NCBI GenBank assembly: GCA_937900725.1
Contig: CALCFP010000400.1
Span: forward strand, 1-29,071
Source: an uncultured Bacteroidota bacterium
GTDB lineage: Bacteria; Bacteroidota; Bacteroidia; Bacteroidales; SZUA-534
Direction of reading: 5' to 3'
DNA length: 29,071 nucleotides
Shown: positions 8,685 to 15,559 of the stretch, piece after piece
Layout: the number at the start of each line of letters is the position of its first letter
Position numbering within the stretch: the first letter of the stretch is position 1
Made by a program: the position numbers and the translations under genes
The notes under the pieces: model-generated
Told to the model about the DNA's origin: nothing
Database searches by the model: none
What the model saw: only the letters and a program-made list of their open reading frames with translations

Positions 8685-8696
8685 CGTAAAAAAAAA

Positions 8697-10013
8697 CTAC
8701 AACCACATAACATTGTACACTGGCATATATGTAATAATTCCTTTGTGTTTTATTTCACGCTCATTCGACAATACGATTGCCTCTTTAATATTGTATTCAT
8801 CTATTGTGGTGAAATGTAGCAAGGCACTATGTATGGAGTAATCGCGTCCCGATTTAACTTCTATGGGAACAATCGACAGTGAATCATAATTGTCAATTAA
8901 AAAATCGACTTCCCCGTGTTGCTTGTTGTCATAATAGTATAATTGATGCCCGTGTGCTTTTAGCTCTTGGGCGACAACTGATTCGTAAACAGTTCCCAAG
9001 TTTATATATCGGACTTCGTCAAGAATAGGTCGGATATTGTATTTATACAAAATGTTGGAAAGTATCCCCACATCATTCAAATACAATTTTAAAAGATTCT
9101 TTTGCGTTGACTCTATCAGCGGAAATTTCGGATTTGAAATGGCTTTTACGTCCAATGTGATTCCAGAGCGTATAAGATATTCAAATTCATCTTCGTAATC
9201 GCTGAATTGTTTCCCTAATTTTCCTTCTATGTCCTTTACAACAATTCGTTTTTTCTTGTTCTCCAAATTAGACGGAATTAAATCATAGACACGTTGTATC
9301 TTCAATCTGTTTTCTTTGTCGTAACGGGATGCGTCCACTTTATAGTAATTGTGGATTTCATTCTGAATAGTCCTTACTTCGACAATGTTTTTGTTAGCCA
9401 AAAAAGAATTTACAGCATCAGGCATTCCTCCTGTCAGCAAGTAATAACGAAATAGTGTGAAAACTCTGTTATGTAAAGGCTCGTCTAAACTTTCCCGTTT
9501 GAGGAATTGCTTTTTGAGATAGGCCAATGCTTCTGCACCAAAGCCATTTGCCATCAGAAACTCTTCAAAATCCAGCGGGTACATTTGCTTTACTTCAATA
9601 CTGCCGATTGGTATGCTCGGTGTTTGCATCAGGGCAATACCTAGTAGTGAACCGCTTGCCACATAGGTGTATTTGTCGTCAGATTTCAAAAATTTAAGCA
9701 TTGTCAGCAGTTGGGGATAAGCCTGAATTTCATCAAGAAACACTAGTGTGTTTTGGGCATTACCCAAATGGCCTCCTGCAAAGGAATTCAGTCGAACATA
9801 AAAATCGTCTATACTCTTAATGCTTTCGAATAGGCGTTCTGTCGATTTGTCTTCTTGAAGATTTATTTCGACGTAATTCTCAAAATGTGTCTTGCCTACA
9901 TGACGAATTATGAATGATTTGCCAATTTGTCGAGCGCCGTCAATCAGCAATATCTTATTCTTCCCCGATAAAAGGAAATCTTCTATATAATGAAGTATTT
10001 TTCTATATAACAT
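8697..10013 (-). CDS. AAA ATPase with C-terminal DUF4143 nuclease-like domain
   Basis: A 438-residue ATPase of the AAA_14/DUF4143 type. Walker A is GARQIGKS (26-33), Walker B is LVFLDEIQ (90-97), and SGS at 120-122 is a sensor-like motif. A winged-helix-like middle region follows. The C-terminal domain has GEVDFLID (367-374) and PIEVKSG (383-389), the D...ExK pattern of PD-(D/E)XK folds. These orphan genes are common and sporadic in Bacteroidota and their cellular role is not established. The gene interrupts a polysaccharide locus and is separated from both neighbours by repeats. It has its own promoter-like box and phased upstream direct repeats. Confidence 0.88.
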   Translation of the reverse strand: MLYRKILHYIEDFLLSGKNKILLIDGARQIGKSFIIRHVGKTHFENYVEINLQEDKSTERLFESIKSIDDFYVRLNSFAGGHLGNAQNTLVFLDEIQAYPQLLTMLKFLKSDDKYTYVASGSLLGIALMQTPSIPIGSIEVKQMYPLDFEEFLMANGFGAEALAYLKKQFLKRESLDEPLHNRVFTLFRYYLLTGGMPDAVNSFLANKNIVEVRTIQNEIHNYYKVDASRYDKENRLKIQRVYDLIPSNLENKKKRIVVKDIEGKLGKQFSDYEDEFEYLIRSGITLDVKAISNPKFPLIESTQKNLLKLYLNDVGILSNILYKYNIRPILDEVRYINLGTVYESVVAQELKAHGHQLYYYDNKQHGEVDFLIDNYDSLSIVPIEVKSGRDYSIHSALLHFTTIDEYNIKEAIVLSNEREIKHKGIITYMPVYNVMWL

Positions 10014-10037
10014 AGATTGCCGATGTTAAGTATATGG

Positions 10038-10045
10038 CAAATATA
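10038..10045 (-). promoter_or_regulatory. -7 box of the AAA ATPase gene
   Basis: TATATTTG on the minus strand matches TAnnTTTG exactly, 24 bases before the ATG at 10013. No clear TTG sits at the -33 position; that place is taken by the first of three direct repeats, which suggests regulated activation or repression. Confidence 0.5.
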
Positions 10046-10071
10046 CTATAATTCAATTGATTGAGAAATGT

Positions 10072-10149
10072 TTTGTCATTTTTCCATAAAATTCACGCTG
10101 CATATTTGTCATTTTTCCATAAAATAATCCTACGATTTTGTCATTTTTC
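10072..10149. repeat. Three phased direct repeats upstream of the AAA ATPase gene
   Basis: TTGTCATTTTTCCATAAAAT occurs at 10073-10092 and 10106-10125, and a shorter copy (TTGTCATTTTTC) at 10138-10149. The spacing is 33 and 32 bp, about three helical turns, so the copies face the same side of DNA. The nearest copy begins 27 bases upstream of the -7 box. This looks like an operator array and is distinct from the REP-like repeats next to it. Confidence 0.75.
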
Positions 10150-10156
10150 TTCAATT

Positions 10157-10239
10157 TTAACCACTAATTACACGAATTTTCACGAATGACTTTTTTTCGT
10201 GTTAATTAGTGTAATTCGTGGTATATGAAATTCGTGGTC
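10157..10239. repeat. REP-like palindromic repeat cluster 3
   Basis: TTAACCACTAATTACACGAA and following bases form a near-perfect palindrome with TTCGTGTTAATTAGTGTAAT and following bases, around a short T-rich centre. A further half unit, AAATTCGTGGT, ends at 10238. It lies just downstream of the GxxExxY stop and can act as a strong hairpin at its transcript end. Confidence 0.85.
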
Positions 10240-10252
10240 CGATGTTTAAATG

Positions 10253-10624
10253 TTAAAGTATGAAACGTTTGTATTTTAGACTTTGCTCTCCAAAGTTGAT
10301 TAATAACCCAACCTTCGTCTTGGTTGCTTTCATATAATTCAAAAGTTGTGCTTCGTGTTCAGGTAGCAATGCGGAAACGGCTTTCAGTTCAACAATTATT
10401 TTGTTGTAGCAAAAGAAGTCTGCATAGTATTTCTTTTTCAGTTCAATGTTTTTGTAGAATATTGTCAACTCTTTTTCCCTTTCAAAGTCAATGCCTTTGC
10501 TTTTCAACTCTATCTCCAGGGCTTCTTGATATACGGCTTCAAGGAATCCGTTGCCTAATTCCTTGTGTACTTCAATGCAAGCACCAATTATCTCGTAAAC
10601 TTCTTCTTTATAAAGTAAATCCAT
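10253..10624 (-). CDS. GxxExxY protein (PD-(D/E)XK nuclease-like)
   Basis: A 123-residue protein of the GxxExxY family. The name-giving motif GFLEAVY is at 26-32. YADFF (67-71) and VELKA (78-82) give a D...ExK pattern typical of PD-(D/E)XK nuclease folds, so DNA cleavage is possible but not demonstrated for the family. The length is normal and the gene looks intact. It is bracketed on both sides by REP-like repeats (10157-10239 and 10633-10694) and has no functional link to the polysaccharide genes around it. It is likely a mobile or accessory passenger. Confidence 0.9.
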   Translation of the reverse strand: MDLLYKEEVYEIIGACIEVHKELGNGFLEAVYQEALEIELKSKGIDFEREKELTIFYKNIELKKKYYADFFCYNKIIVELKAVSALLPEHEAQLLNYMKATKTKVGLLINFGEQSLKYKRFIL

Positions 10625-10632
10625 CAGTTTGC

Positions 10633-10694
10633 TTTAATTAGTGTCAATTCGTGGTTACTTAAAAGATTAGTGTCAATTTGTGAAATTCGTGGTT
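10633..10694. repeat. REP-like repeat cluster 4
   Basis: Two units in the inverted orientation (TTAATTAGTGTCAATTCGTG, then GATTAGTGTCAATTTGTGAA continuing into ATTCGTGGTT) lie between the GxxExxY start and the stop of the upstream GT4 gene. The GT4 stop codon TAA abuts the repeat edge TAAACCACGAA, so the repeat may supply the end of that gene. Confidence 0.8.
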
Positions 10695-11818
10695 TATCTT
10701 TTATAAATTTCTAAAAGCCTATCCACATACGGCCCAATATCATACCTTTTTGCATACTCTTGCGCATACTGCGACATTGCTTGGTATTTCTGTTTATCGT
10801 TCCATATTTCAAGTATCTTATCGGCAAACAATTCGGCATTTTGCTCGTATATCATATATCCGTTTTTGCCTTCTTCAATTAAGTCGCGGTTGCCTTTGCC
10901 GTCAAGGGTTACAACTGGCACCCCTGCCGACATTGCTTCGAGCAAAACCAAACCAAAAGGTTCATATAAGGCAGAATGAACATATATATCCGATTTCCAC
11001 AAATAGTGTTCTACATCAGAAACATTGCCTTTTTGAATCACATTCCCTTGTAACCCATTTATTTCTATTTGTTGGGAAATCTTGTTGAACAAATATCCAT
11101 TACCCAACAACAGCAACTCAAAGTCAAGGGATCTTTTTCGTAACTCAATTGCCAAATCAATCAAGAACTTTTGATTCTTTTTTGCTTGATATGAACCAAC
11201 ATTTATCAATCGAAGTTTTTGAGTGAAATCAAATATTTTCTTTTTATGAAATTTTTGGTAATTAATTGCATTTGGCAGGTAGTAAATGTTTTTTCGTATG
11301 GACGAAGGCAAATTCTTGCCATAAAAATTTGATGTATCGTTTGAGATGCTTACAAATCGATTGGAACATTTTTGATATTTTGAAATCATTCTTTGTTTTT
11401 CAAGGAATTTTGCAAGTAAACTTTTGAAAAACAATGCTTTTATTGAAAATGATTCAAACTCAGGCATATTATTATGTGTGTGTGTGACATATATAATATT
11501 TTCACGAATATGCTCCCTGCTAACTAATTCTGCTGTATATGTATGGGAATGAATGATATCAGGGTTGAAATCATCTACTATTCTTTCGTATTCTGCTATA
11601 TCAATATCCGATTTGCCTAAAATTGACCATTTAACATAGGAATTACAATAAACAATATCTAGACCTTTTGACAATTCTTGGTATTCATTCTTTTTATTTA
11701 GGGCAACAATTCTTACAGAGACTTCAGGATGATATTCTTTTATGGCTTGGGATATGTCTAAAACGAGACGTTCCGCTCCACCTTTACCTAAACTCTGTAC
11801 AACTTGTAGGATTTTCAT
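10694..11818 (-). CDS. Glycosyltransferase, GT4 type
   Basis: A 374-residue GT4 enzyme. It opens with MKILQVVQSLGKGGAERLVL, the GGAE loop of GT4 N-domains, and its C-domain has LRLINVGSYQAKKNQKFLID and HSALYEPFGLVLLEAMSAG with the EX7E glutamates. The start overlaps the stop of the GNAT gene by 4 bases (ATGA), so both are translated together. Its stop codon is at the edge of a REP-like repeat, so the last residues (LEIYKR) could have been altered by the repeat junction, though the length is normal for the family. Confidence 0.9.
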   Translation of the reverse strand: MKILQVVQSLGKGGAERLVLDISQAIKEYHPEVSVRIVALNKKNEYQELSKGLDIVYCNSYVKWSILGKSDIDIAEYERIVDDFNPDIIHSHTYTAELVSREHIRENIIYVTHTHNNMPEFESFSIKALFFKSLLAKFLEKQRMISKYQKCSNRFVSISNDTSNFYGKNLPSSIRKNIYYLPNAINYQKFHKKKIFDFTQKLRLINVGSYQAKKNQKFLIDLAIELRKRSLDFELLLLGNGYLFNKISQQIEINGLQGNVIQKGNVSDVEHYLWKSDIYVHSALYEPFGLVLLEAMSAGVPVVTLDGKGNRDLIEEGKNGYMIYEQNAELFADKILEIWNDKQKYQAMSQYAQEYAKRYDIGPYVDRLLEIYKR

Positions 11819-12759
11819 ACATCAAAAGCATTTTTATCTATTCTATGAAACAGCAATTTTGATGTTTCTATTTCACTGTTAATAGGGTAATAATATACGG
11901 GTATTTCTTCTTTTCCAGCATATTTTGACTTCAATAATTCACATAATGCAGAATTTGAATAACAAGAATAACTAAACTTGTGAATACCTCGTTTTTTACA
12001 ATACTTATGTAAAAATGCTATTTCCTGTTGTAACTCATCCGCAGTTTGTACTTCAGAATATACAATCACCATTCCGTCCGACAACGACCACAAAAGCACT
12101 TTGTCTCCATATGTCAAACAAGAATAATGTCCATAAGTCTTATATTGCAAATAGTCAGCATCTATTTTTACACAAATTTTTCCATTGTTCACATCTGGAT
12201 TGGTGAAACGAGAAAGTATCTTATTATTAATCCATGTTTTCAGAACAGAAAAATAATGCCAATGGTAATTGAAATAATTGAGCGTTTTTAATAATGGATA
12301 CGTTTTTACATCAAAATCAAAGATATAAAACTCTCCTATTCGTTGCCATCCTTGTTTGTGCTCATACACAGGCCTTGCTTGCTCATTCGGAGTTACAAAA
12401 ATGCCATCAATTTTGCGATTCATTGCCTCTTGTTGCAATGCCGACAACATTTGGGAAAAATATCCCTTTCCACGACATACTCTCGCCATAACAAGATCTC
12501 CGCATTGGGCCAAAGTATATTTCCCAAATCTGTACAAAGTGGTACCACAAAGTCCAACAATATTCTCTTTATTATAACCAGCAAAACCAAGTAGTGGTTC
12601 ATTAACCCAGTCTGTAGAATATTTCTTCTTGAAGTAGCGATAAGAAAAAGATTTTCCTCGTTCTGTATTAAAAAAATCAAGGATTTCTTTTATATCTTTT
12701 TCTGTTATTTTTTTTATCACTATCTCATCCATAGTAATGTTAATGTTTGGGTTAATCAT
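11815..12759 (-). CDS. GNAT-family N-acetyltransferase
   Basis: A 314-residue protein with a GNAT domain in its first 150 residues: beta strands around LLGFAGYNKENIVGLCG, then LVMARVCRGKGYFSQMLSAL, where CRGKGYFSQM corresponds to the acetyl-CoA pyrophosphate loop (R-x-x-G-x-G/A). The second half resembles a degenerate second GNAT-like domain (VIVYSEVQTADELQQEIAFL). In glycan loci such proteins acetylate amino sugars. The ATG at 12759 overlaps the stop of a glycosyltransferase stub; an internal ATG at 12732 (MDEIVIKK) is an equally good start and may be the original one, with the nine residues before it derived from junction sequence. Confidence 0.8.
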   Translation of the reverse strand: MINPNINITMDEIVIKKITEKDIKEILDFFNTERGKSFSYRYFKKKYSTDWVNEPLLGFAGYNKENIVGLCGTTLYRFGKYTLAQCGDLVMARVCRGKGYFSQMLSALQQEAMNRKIDGIFVTPNEQARPVYEHKQGWQRIGEFYIFDFDVKTYPLLKTLNYFNYHWHYFSVLKTWINNKILSRFTNPDVNNGKICVKIDADYLQYKTYGHYSCLTYGDKVLLWSLSDGMVIVYSEVQTADELQQEIAFLHKYCKKRGIHKFSYSCYSNSALCELLKSKYAGKEEIPVYYYPINSEIETSKLLFHRIDKNAFDV

Positions 12760-12871
12760 TTTTGCTATTATTCACGTCCTCTCTTTTCTGTAACTCATTA
12801 CAAATATCCAAGCAAAGCCGTTCTGCGCCGCCTTTACGTAAACAAGGGATTATATGAAGAATGCGAGTCAT
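12752..12871 (-). pseudogene. 5' stub of a GT4 glycosyltransferase gene
   Basis: This 39-codon frame begins MTRILHIIPCLRKGGAERLC and continues LDICNELQKREDV before ending NNSKND. The first 33 residues are a clear GT4 N-terminus with the KGGAERL loop and align with the start of the gene at 10694-11818. The Rossmann fold then stops: after EDV, where the next strand should come, the sequence changes and reaches a stop 8 bases inside the GNAT gene. It is a truncated gene left at a recombination junction, possibly still translated as a leader peptide for the GNAT gene. Confidence 0.8.
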
Positions 12872-12897
12872 TAGATTTCTATTCTATAATTTAGGGA

Positions 12898-12920
12898 ATA
12901 CGAATTGCACTAATTAACAC
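12898..12920. repeat. Single REP-like unit at the RhuM break point
   Basis: TACGAATTGCACTAATTAACAC is one arm of the REP-like family. Its inverted reading GTGTTAATTAGTGCAATTCG supplies the last codons and the stop codon of the truncated RhuM frame, so the break in that gene is at the repeat. Confidence 0.75.
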
Positions 12921-13146
12921 TGCGTTTGCCTTCTTGTTGAACTATTCGAATTTTTCTAATAGTTCGTTCTTCTTGTATTTCACCACTTTGAAATATGTCC
13001 TTTAAATGATAGTTTATAGTCGGGACTTCCACACAAAACAATTCAGCCATTCGCTTTTGCGTAAGCCAAAATGTTCCATCTTCGTACTGTACTAGTACGC
13101 TTATATTCGCATCATTTGTAGTGTATAGTATGATATTACTCTCCAT
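12910..13146 (-). pseudogene. Truncated RhuM-family (virulence protein) gene, N-terminal 78 residues
   Basis: It starts MESNIILYTTNDANISVLVQ and continues with EDGTFWLTQKRMAELFCVEV and VPTINYHLKDIFQSGEI, the characteristic N-terminal region of RhuM family proteins, which are normally over 300 residues. Homology continues to VQQEGKR and then runs directly into a REP-like repeat that supplies the stop. The ATG at 13146 is chosen over the one at 13167 because the latter lies inside the promoter's -7 box. The rest of the gene is not in the window. RhuM function is poorly defined. Confidence 0.85.
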
Positions 13147-13164
13147 TCTGTTTGTTTTTCGTAG

Positions 13165-13195
13165 CAAATTTACGTTTTTCCAGCATAATGGTCAA
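13165..13195 (-). promoter_or_regulatory. Promoter of the RhuM remnant
   Basis: On the minus strand TTG (13195-13193, preceded by TT) is followed after 20 bases by TAAATTTG (13172-13165), an exact Bacteroidota-type promoter. It survives although the gene it served is cut. Transcripts would run into the glycosyltransferase stub, the GNAT gene and the GT4 gene. Confidence 0.7.
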
Positions 13196-13252
13196 AATAA
13201 GGCACCTACAAATATTTTTAGATGTTTTCCGGGACGTTGTGACTATTTTGTT

Positions 13253-13340
13253 CAATTAACACTAATTTCATTAACTCTTTCGTGTAATAAGTGTTAATAA
13301 AGAGCAATAAGTTTCGTGGAAATTCGTGTAATTAGTGGTT
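13253..13340. repeat. REP-like repeat cluster 5 (degenerate)
   Basis: It contains AATTAACACTAATTTCATTA, then TTTCGTGTAATAAGTGTTAA, and finally GGAAATTCGTGTAATTAGTG running into GTT. The terminal arm is intact; the centre is rearranged compared with the other clusters. It separates the acyltransferase stub from the RhuM promoter. No gene fits the 13173-13344 gap. Confidence 0.75.
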
Positions 13341-13344
13341 CAAG

Positions 13345-13512
13345 TTATCTTTCAAACCGTTTCTTTATATTCAAGAAAAACTTTTCGTATGTCTCAAATC
13401 CAAACAACGATTGCCCGAGATTATTCTGTCGAAACAATTCTATGTGCCCTATCATTACCACTATAGCAGCAATGGCACGAAAAGTATCAAGATTGCGGAT
13501 ACGTTGTTTCAT
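13345..13512 (-). pseudogene. 5' stub of an acyltransferase-3 family gene
   Basis: A 55-codon frame starting MKQRIRNLDTFRAIAAIVVM and continuing IGHIELF. This is the N-terminus and first membrane helix of acyltransferase-3 (OafA-type) proteins, with the conserved LDxxRaiAa...GH segment; the histidine is the presumed catalytic one. Full proteins have about 10 membrane helices and 350 or more residues. After residue 27 the sequence (RQNNLGQSLFGFETYEKF onward) no longer looks membrane-embedded, and it stops 5 bases before a REP-like unit. It may be an in-frame join to the tail of another gene. The start is 3 bases after the stop of the upstream glycosyltransferase, so it was once part of that operon. 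Confidence 0.75.
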
Positions 13513-13515
13513 ATT

Positions 13516-14553
13516 TTACGCATCAAGAAATGATGTTGATCGCTCTTGTGAAAGAACATTTAGCAGTTTTGCATAAGCAATACATTCTCTCCCAATAGAT
13601 TCTCTATCTTTCAAAACTTCTTCTATTTTTTTATATATGTGCCAAGAATCATCAAATCCTTCTACTATTAATTTTCGCTTCAAATCTTCGTTGTAATCAA
13701 AGAAGGAACTGGTATATGCAGATATGCATGGTACACCTTGCGAAATACTTTCAGAACACACTTGACCTCCCATTCCCTCACTAAACGTTACATGAATATT
13801 TATTGTCATTTGGGATAACAAATCCACAAATTCGTCGTGCGACATCAAATCATAGTATTTGATTCTATCTTGCGGTAAATATGACAATTCATTTGTCCTA
13901 AACGTGTGCAATATTGAATTCTCTTTCATTATTGTAGCAACTGCTTGATTGTGTATGTTTTTTCTGAAAGAGGTGTTGACAAGCACACCTATATTTAAAT
14001 TGTCATCGCAATTTCTTACAGACTCTGCAATACAACGATTAGGTAATATTATTTCAAACGTCGGAACTGAATACAACTTAGATAAACTAAGAGCTAAACC
14101 TTTCTTTACGCATCCTATAGCTGAAATTCTATTCTTGTTAACATAAATCAACATTGAATTAAATGCATCTATCTGTTTTTTATTTCCAGACAGTTCGGAA
14201 AGAAACCCGTGATAAACTACCTTTATTTTTGTTTGAATATTTATTTTGTCAATAATCTTACCGAAATAGGGTAAAAAACCATTAAATACAATTTGCTTGA
14301 AATTCAATTCGTTCAACAAATTGGACAATTTTTGCAACTGTTCATCGGTCAGCAATTGATTAGAAAAATTTTGTGGTATTTGAAATGTGCAATCAGGAAA
14401 CAACGATAAGGAAGCAACTTGAACGCCCAACCAAGAATATCCTGTTGGTTTCGGACAAATTGACAATATTTCGCTACGTTGTCTTATATTCTTCAATTCG
14501 TCAATTATTTCTATATCCAAGTCTTTAGGCTTGCCTAAGAAATGTATCTTCAT
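13516..14553 (-). CDS. Glycosyltransferase, divergent GT-B type
   Basis: A 345-residue protein. The N-terminal half is not diagnostic, but the C-terminal half has the GT4-like order: LNIGVLVNTSFRKNIHNQAV, then INIHVTFSEGMGGQVCSE and SISQGVPCIS, which keeps the spacing of the two glutamates of the EX7E motif and the following SxGVPCI turn. It overlaps the preceding GT2 gene by 29 bases and was followed by the now truncated acyltransferase-3 gene. The sugar donor is unknown. Confidence 0.7.
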   Translation of the reverse strand: MKIHFLGKPKDLDIEIIDELKNIRQRSEILSICPKPTGYSWLGVQVASLSLFPDCTFQIPQNFSNQLLTDEQLQKLSNLLNELNFKQIVFNGFLPYFGKIIDKINIQTKIKVVYHGFLSELSGNKKQIDAFNSMLIYVNKNRISAIGCVKKGLALSLSKLYSVPTFEIILPNRCIAESVRNCDDNLNIGVLVNTSFRKNIHNQAVATIMKENSILHTFRTNELSYLPQDRIKYYDLMSHDEFVDLLSQMTINIHVTFSEGMGGQVCSESISQGVPCISAYTSSFFDYNEDLKRKLIVEGFDDSWHIYKKIEEVLKDRESIGRECIAYAKLLNVLSQERSTSFLDA

Positions 14554-15559
14554 AACAATTGGTTTTAAAGTTTTTGGATGACGATAAATTATTTTTAAAT
14601 AATATCATCAATCCATATTTTCTTATCAAATAATAATATTTCGAACGAAATTTTTTTTCGCTCAATACATATTCATTAAAATTTTGATGACGTATTTTTG
14701 CCAAAAAATATAATAAAGAATCTAATACTAAATTAAAATATTCAAAAATTAAACATAATGCTAAAAATATGCGTCCCCGACATTTCCTTAGCATTACCCA
14801 ATCTGAAACAATTATTTGTGCTCGTTTCAACACGTCATCGGGCATACTTGCACTTCCAATATGAATCAATTGATTTTCGGAATAATGATAAAATTTCATA
14901 CCTTTTTTACGAGCATTCCAACACCATTCAATATCCTCGCCATAAAGAAATAAGTCGTTATCGAAAAACAACTCTTTTGATAGAACAACTTGTCGGTCAA
15001 CTAATAAAAATGCACCATTAATCCAAACTACAAAATCTGATTTTTGATGTGCATCATATTGCAAACGTTTTTCTTCTTGCATCGGATATTTTTTCAATAA
15101 TCTATTTGTCAATAAAATATACAACACATTAGCATGCAACCGGTCTTTCAAATTTGGGAAACGCAAACGCAATGTTTCTTGATAAGACCCATCTTTGTTA
15201 CACAATTTTGTGCCAAAGACAATGTTTTTGTCATTCAAAAACTGCAAATGTTGAATACAATTCATTAGAACATTGTCGGTCGGTATTATAATATCTGAAT
15301 TTAAGAATAATATAAAATCACCTTTCGCTTGCTTTATTCCGACATTATTAGCTCGCCCAAATCCACTATTATAATCCATTTGTACCCACTTCAACTTGGG
15401 ACAAATAGATAATAATTTACATTCGCTATCATCATTTGAATAGTTGTCAACTACAATTATCTCATAATCAATTGTTTTTTCGTGCTCAACAATTGATTGG
15501 ACACATTGTGTTATCAGATGAGGATTCTTATAATTTACTATTATTATTGATAGCAACAT
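14525..15559 (-). CDS. Glycosyltransferase family 2 (rhamnosyltransferase-like)
   Basis: A 344-residue GT-A enzyme. MLLSIIIVNYKNPHLITQCV opens the nucleotide-binding fold, IIVVDNYSNDDS follows, ILFLNSDIII carries the metal-binding D-x-D equivalent (NSD), NGAFLLVDRQVV is the acceptor loop and YGEDIEWCWNARKKG holds the catalytic ED pair. This arrangement is typical of WbbL-type transferases. A hydrophobic stretch (IFLALCLIFEYFNLVLDSLL) near residues 265-290 may tether it to the membrane. The start follows the stop of the upstream GT4 gene directly (TAAATG). Confidence 0.88.
   Translation of the reverse strand: MLLSIIIVNYKNPHLITQCVQSIVEHEKTIDYEIIVVDNYSNDDSECKLLSICPKLKWVQMDYNSGFGRANNVGIKQAKGDFILFLNSDIIIPTDNVLMNCIQHLQFLNDKNIVFGTKLCNKDGSYQETLRLRFPNLKDRLHANVLYILLTNRLLKKYPMQEEKRLQYDAHQKSDFVVWINGAFLLVDRQVVLSKELFFDNDLFLYGEDIEWCWNARKKGMKFYHYSENQLIHIGSASMPDDVLKRAQIIVSDWVMLRKCRGRIFLALCLIFEYFNLVLDSLLYFLAKIRHQNFNEYVLSEKKFRSKYYYLIRKYGLMILFKNNLSSSKNFKTNCYEDTFLRQA

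Noticed and set aside
10072..10149. Reading the phased repeats as a CRISPR array
   Set aside because: There are only three copies, the third incomplete, with 12-13-base gaps and no cas genes; an operator-like array fits better.
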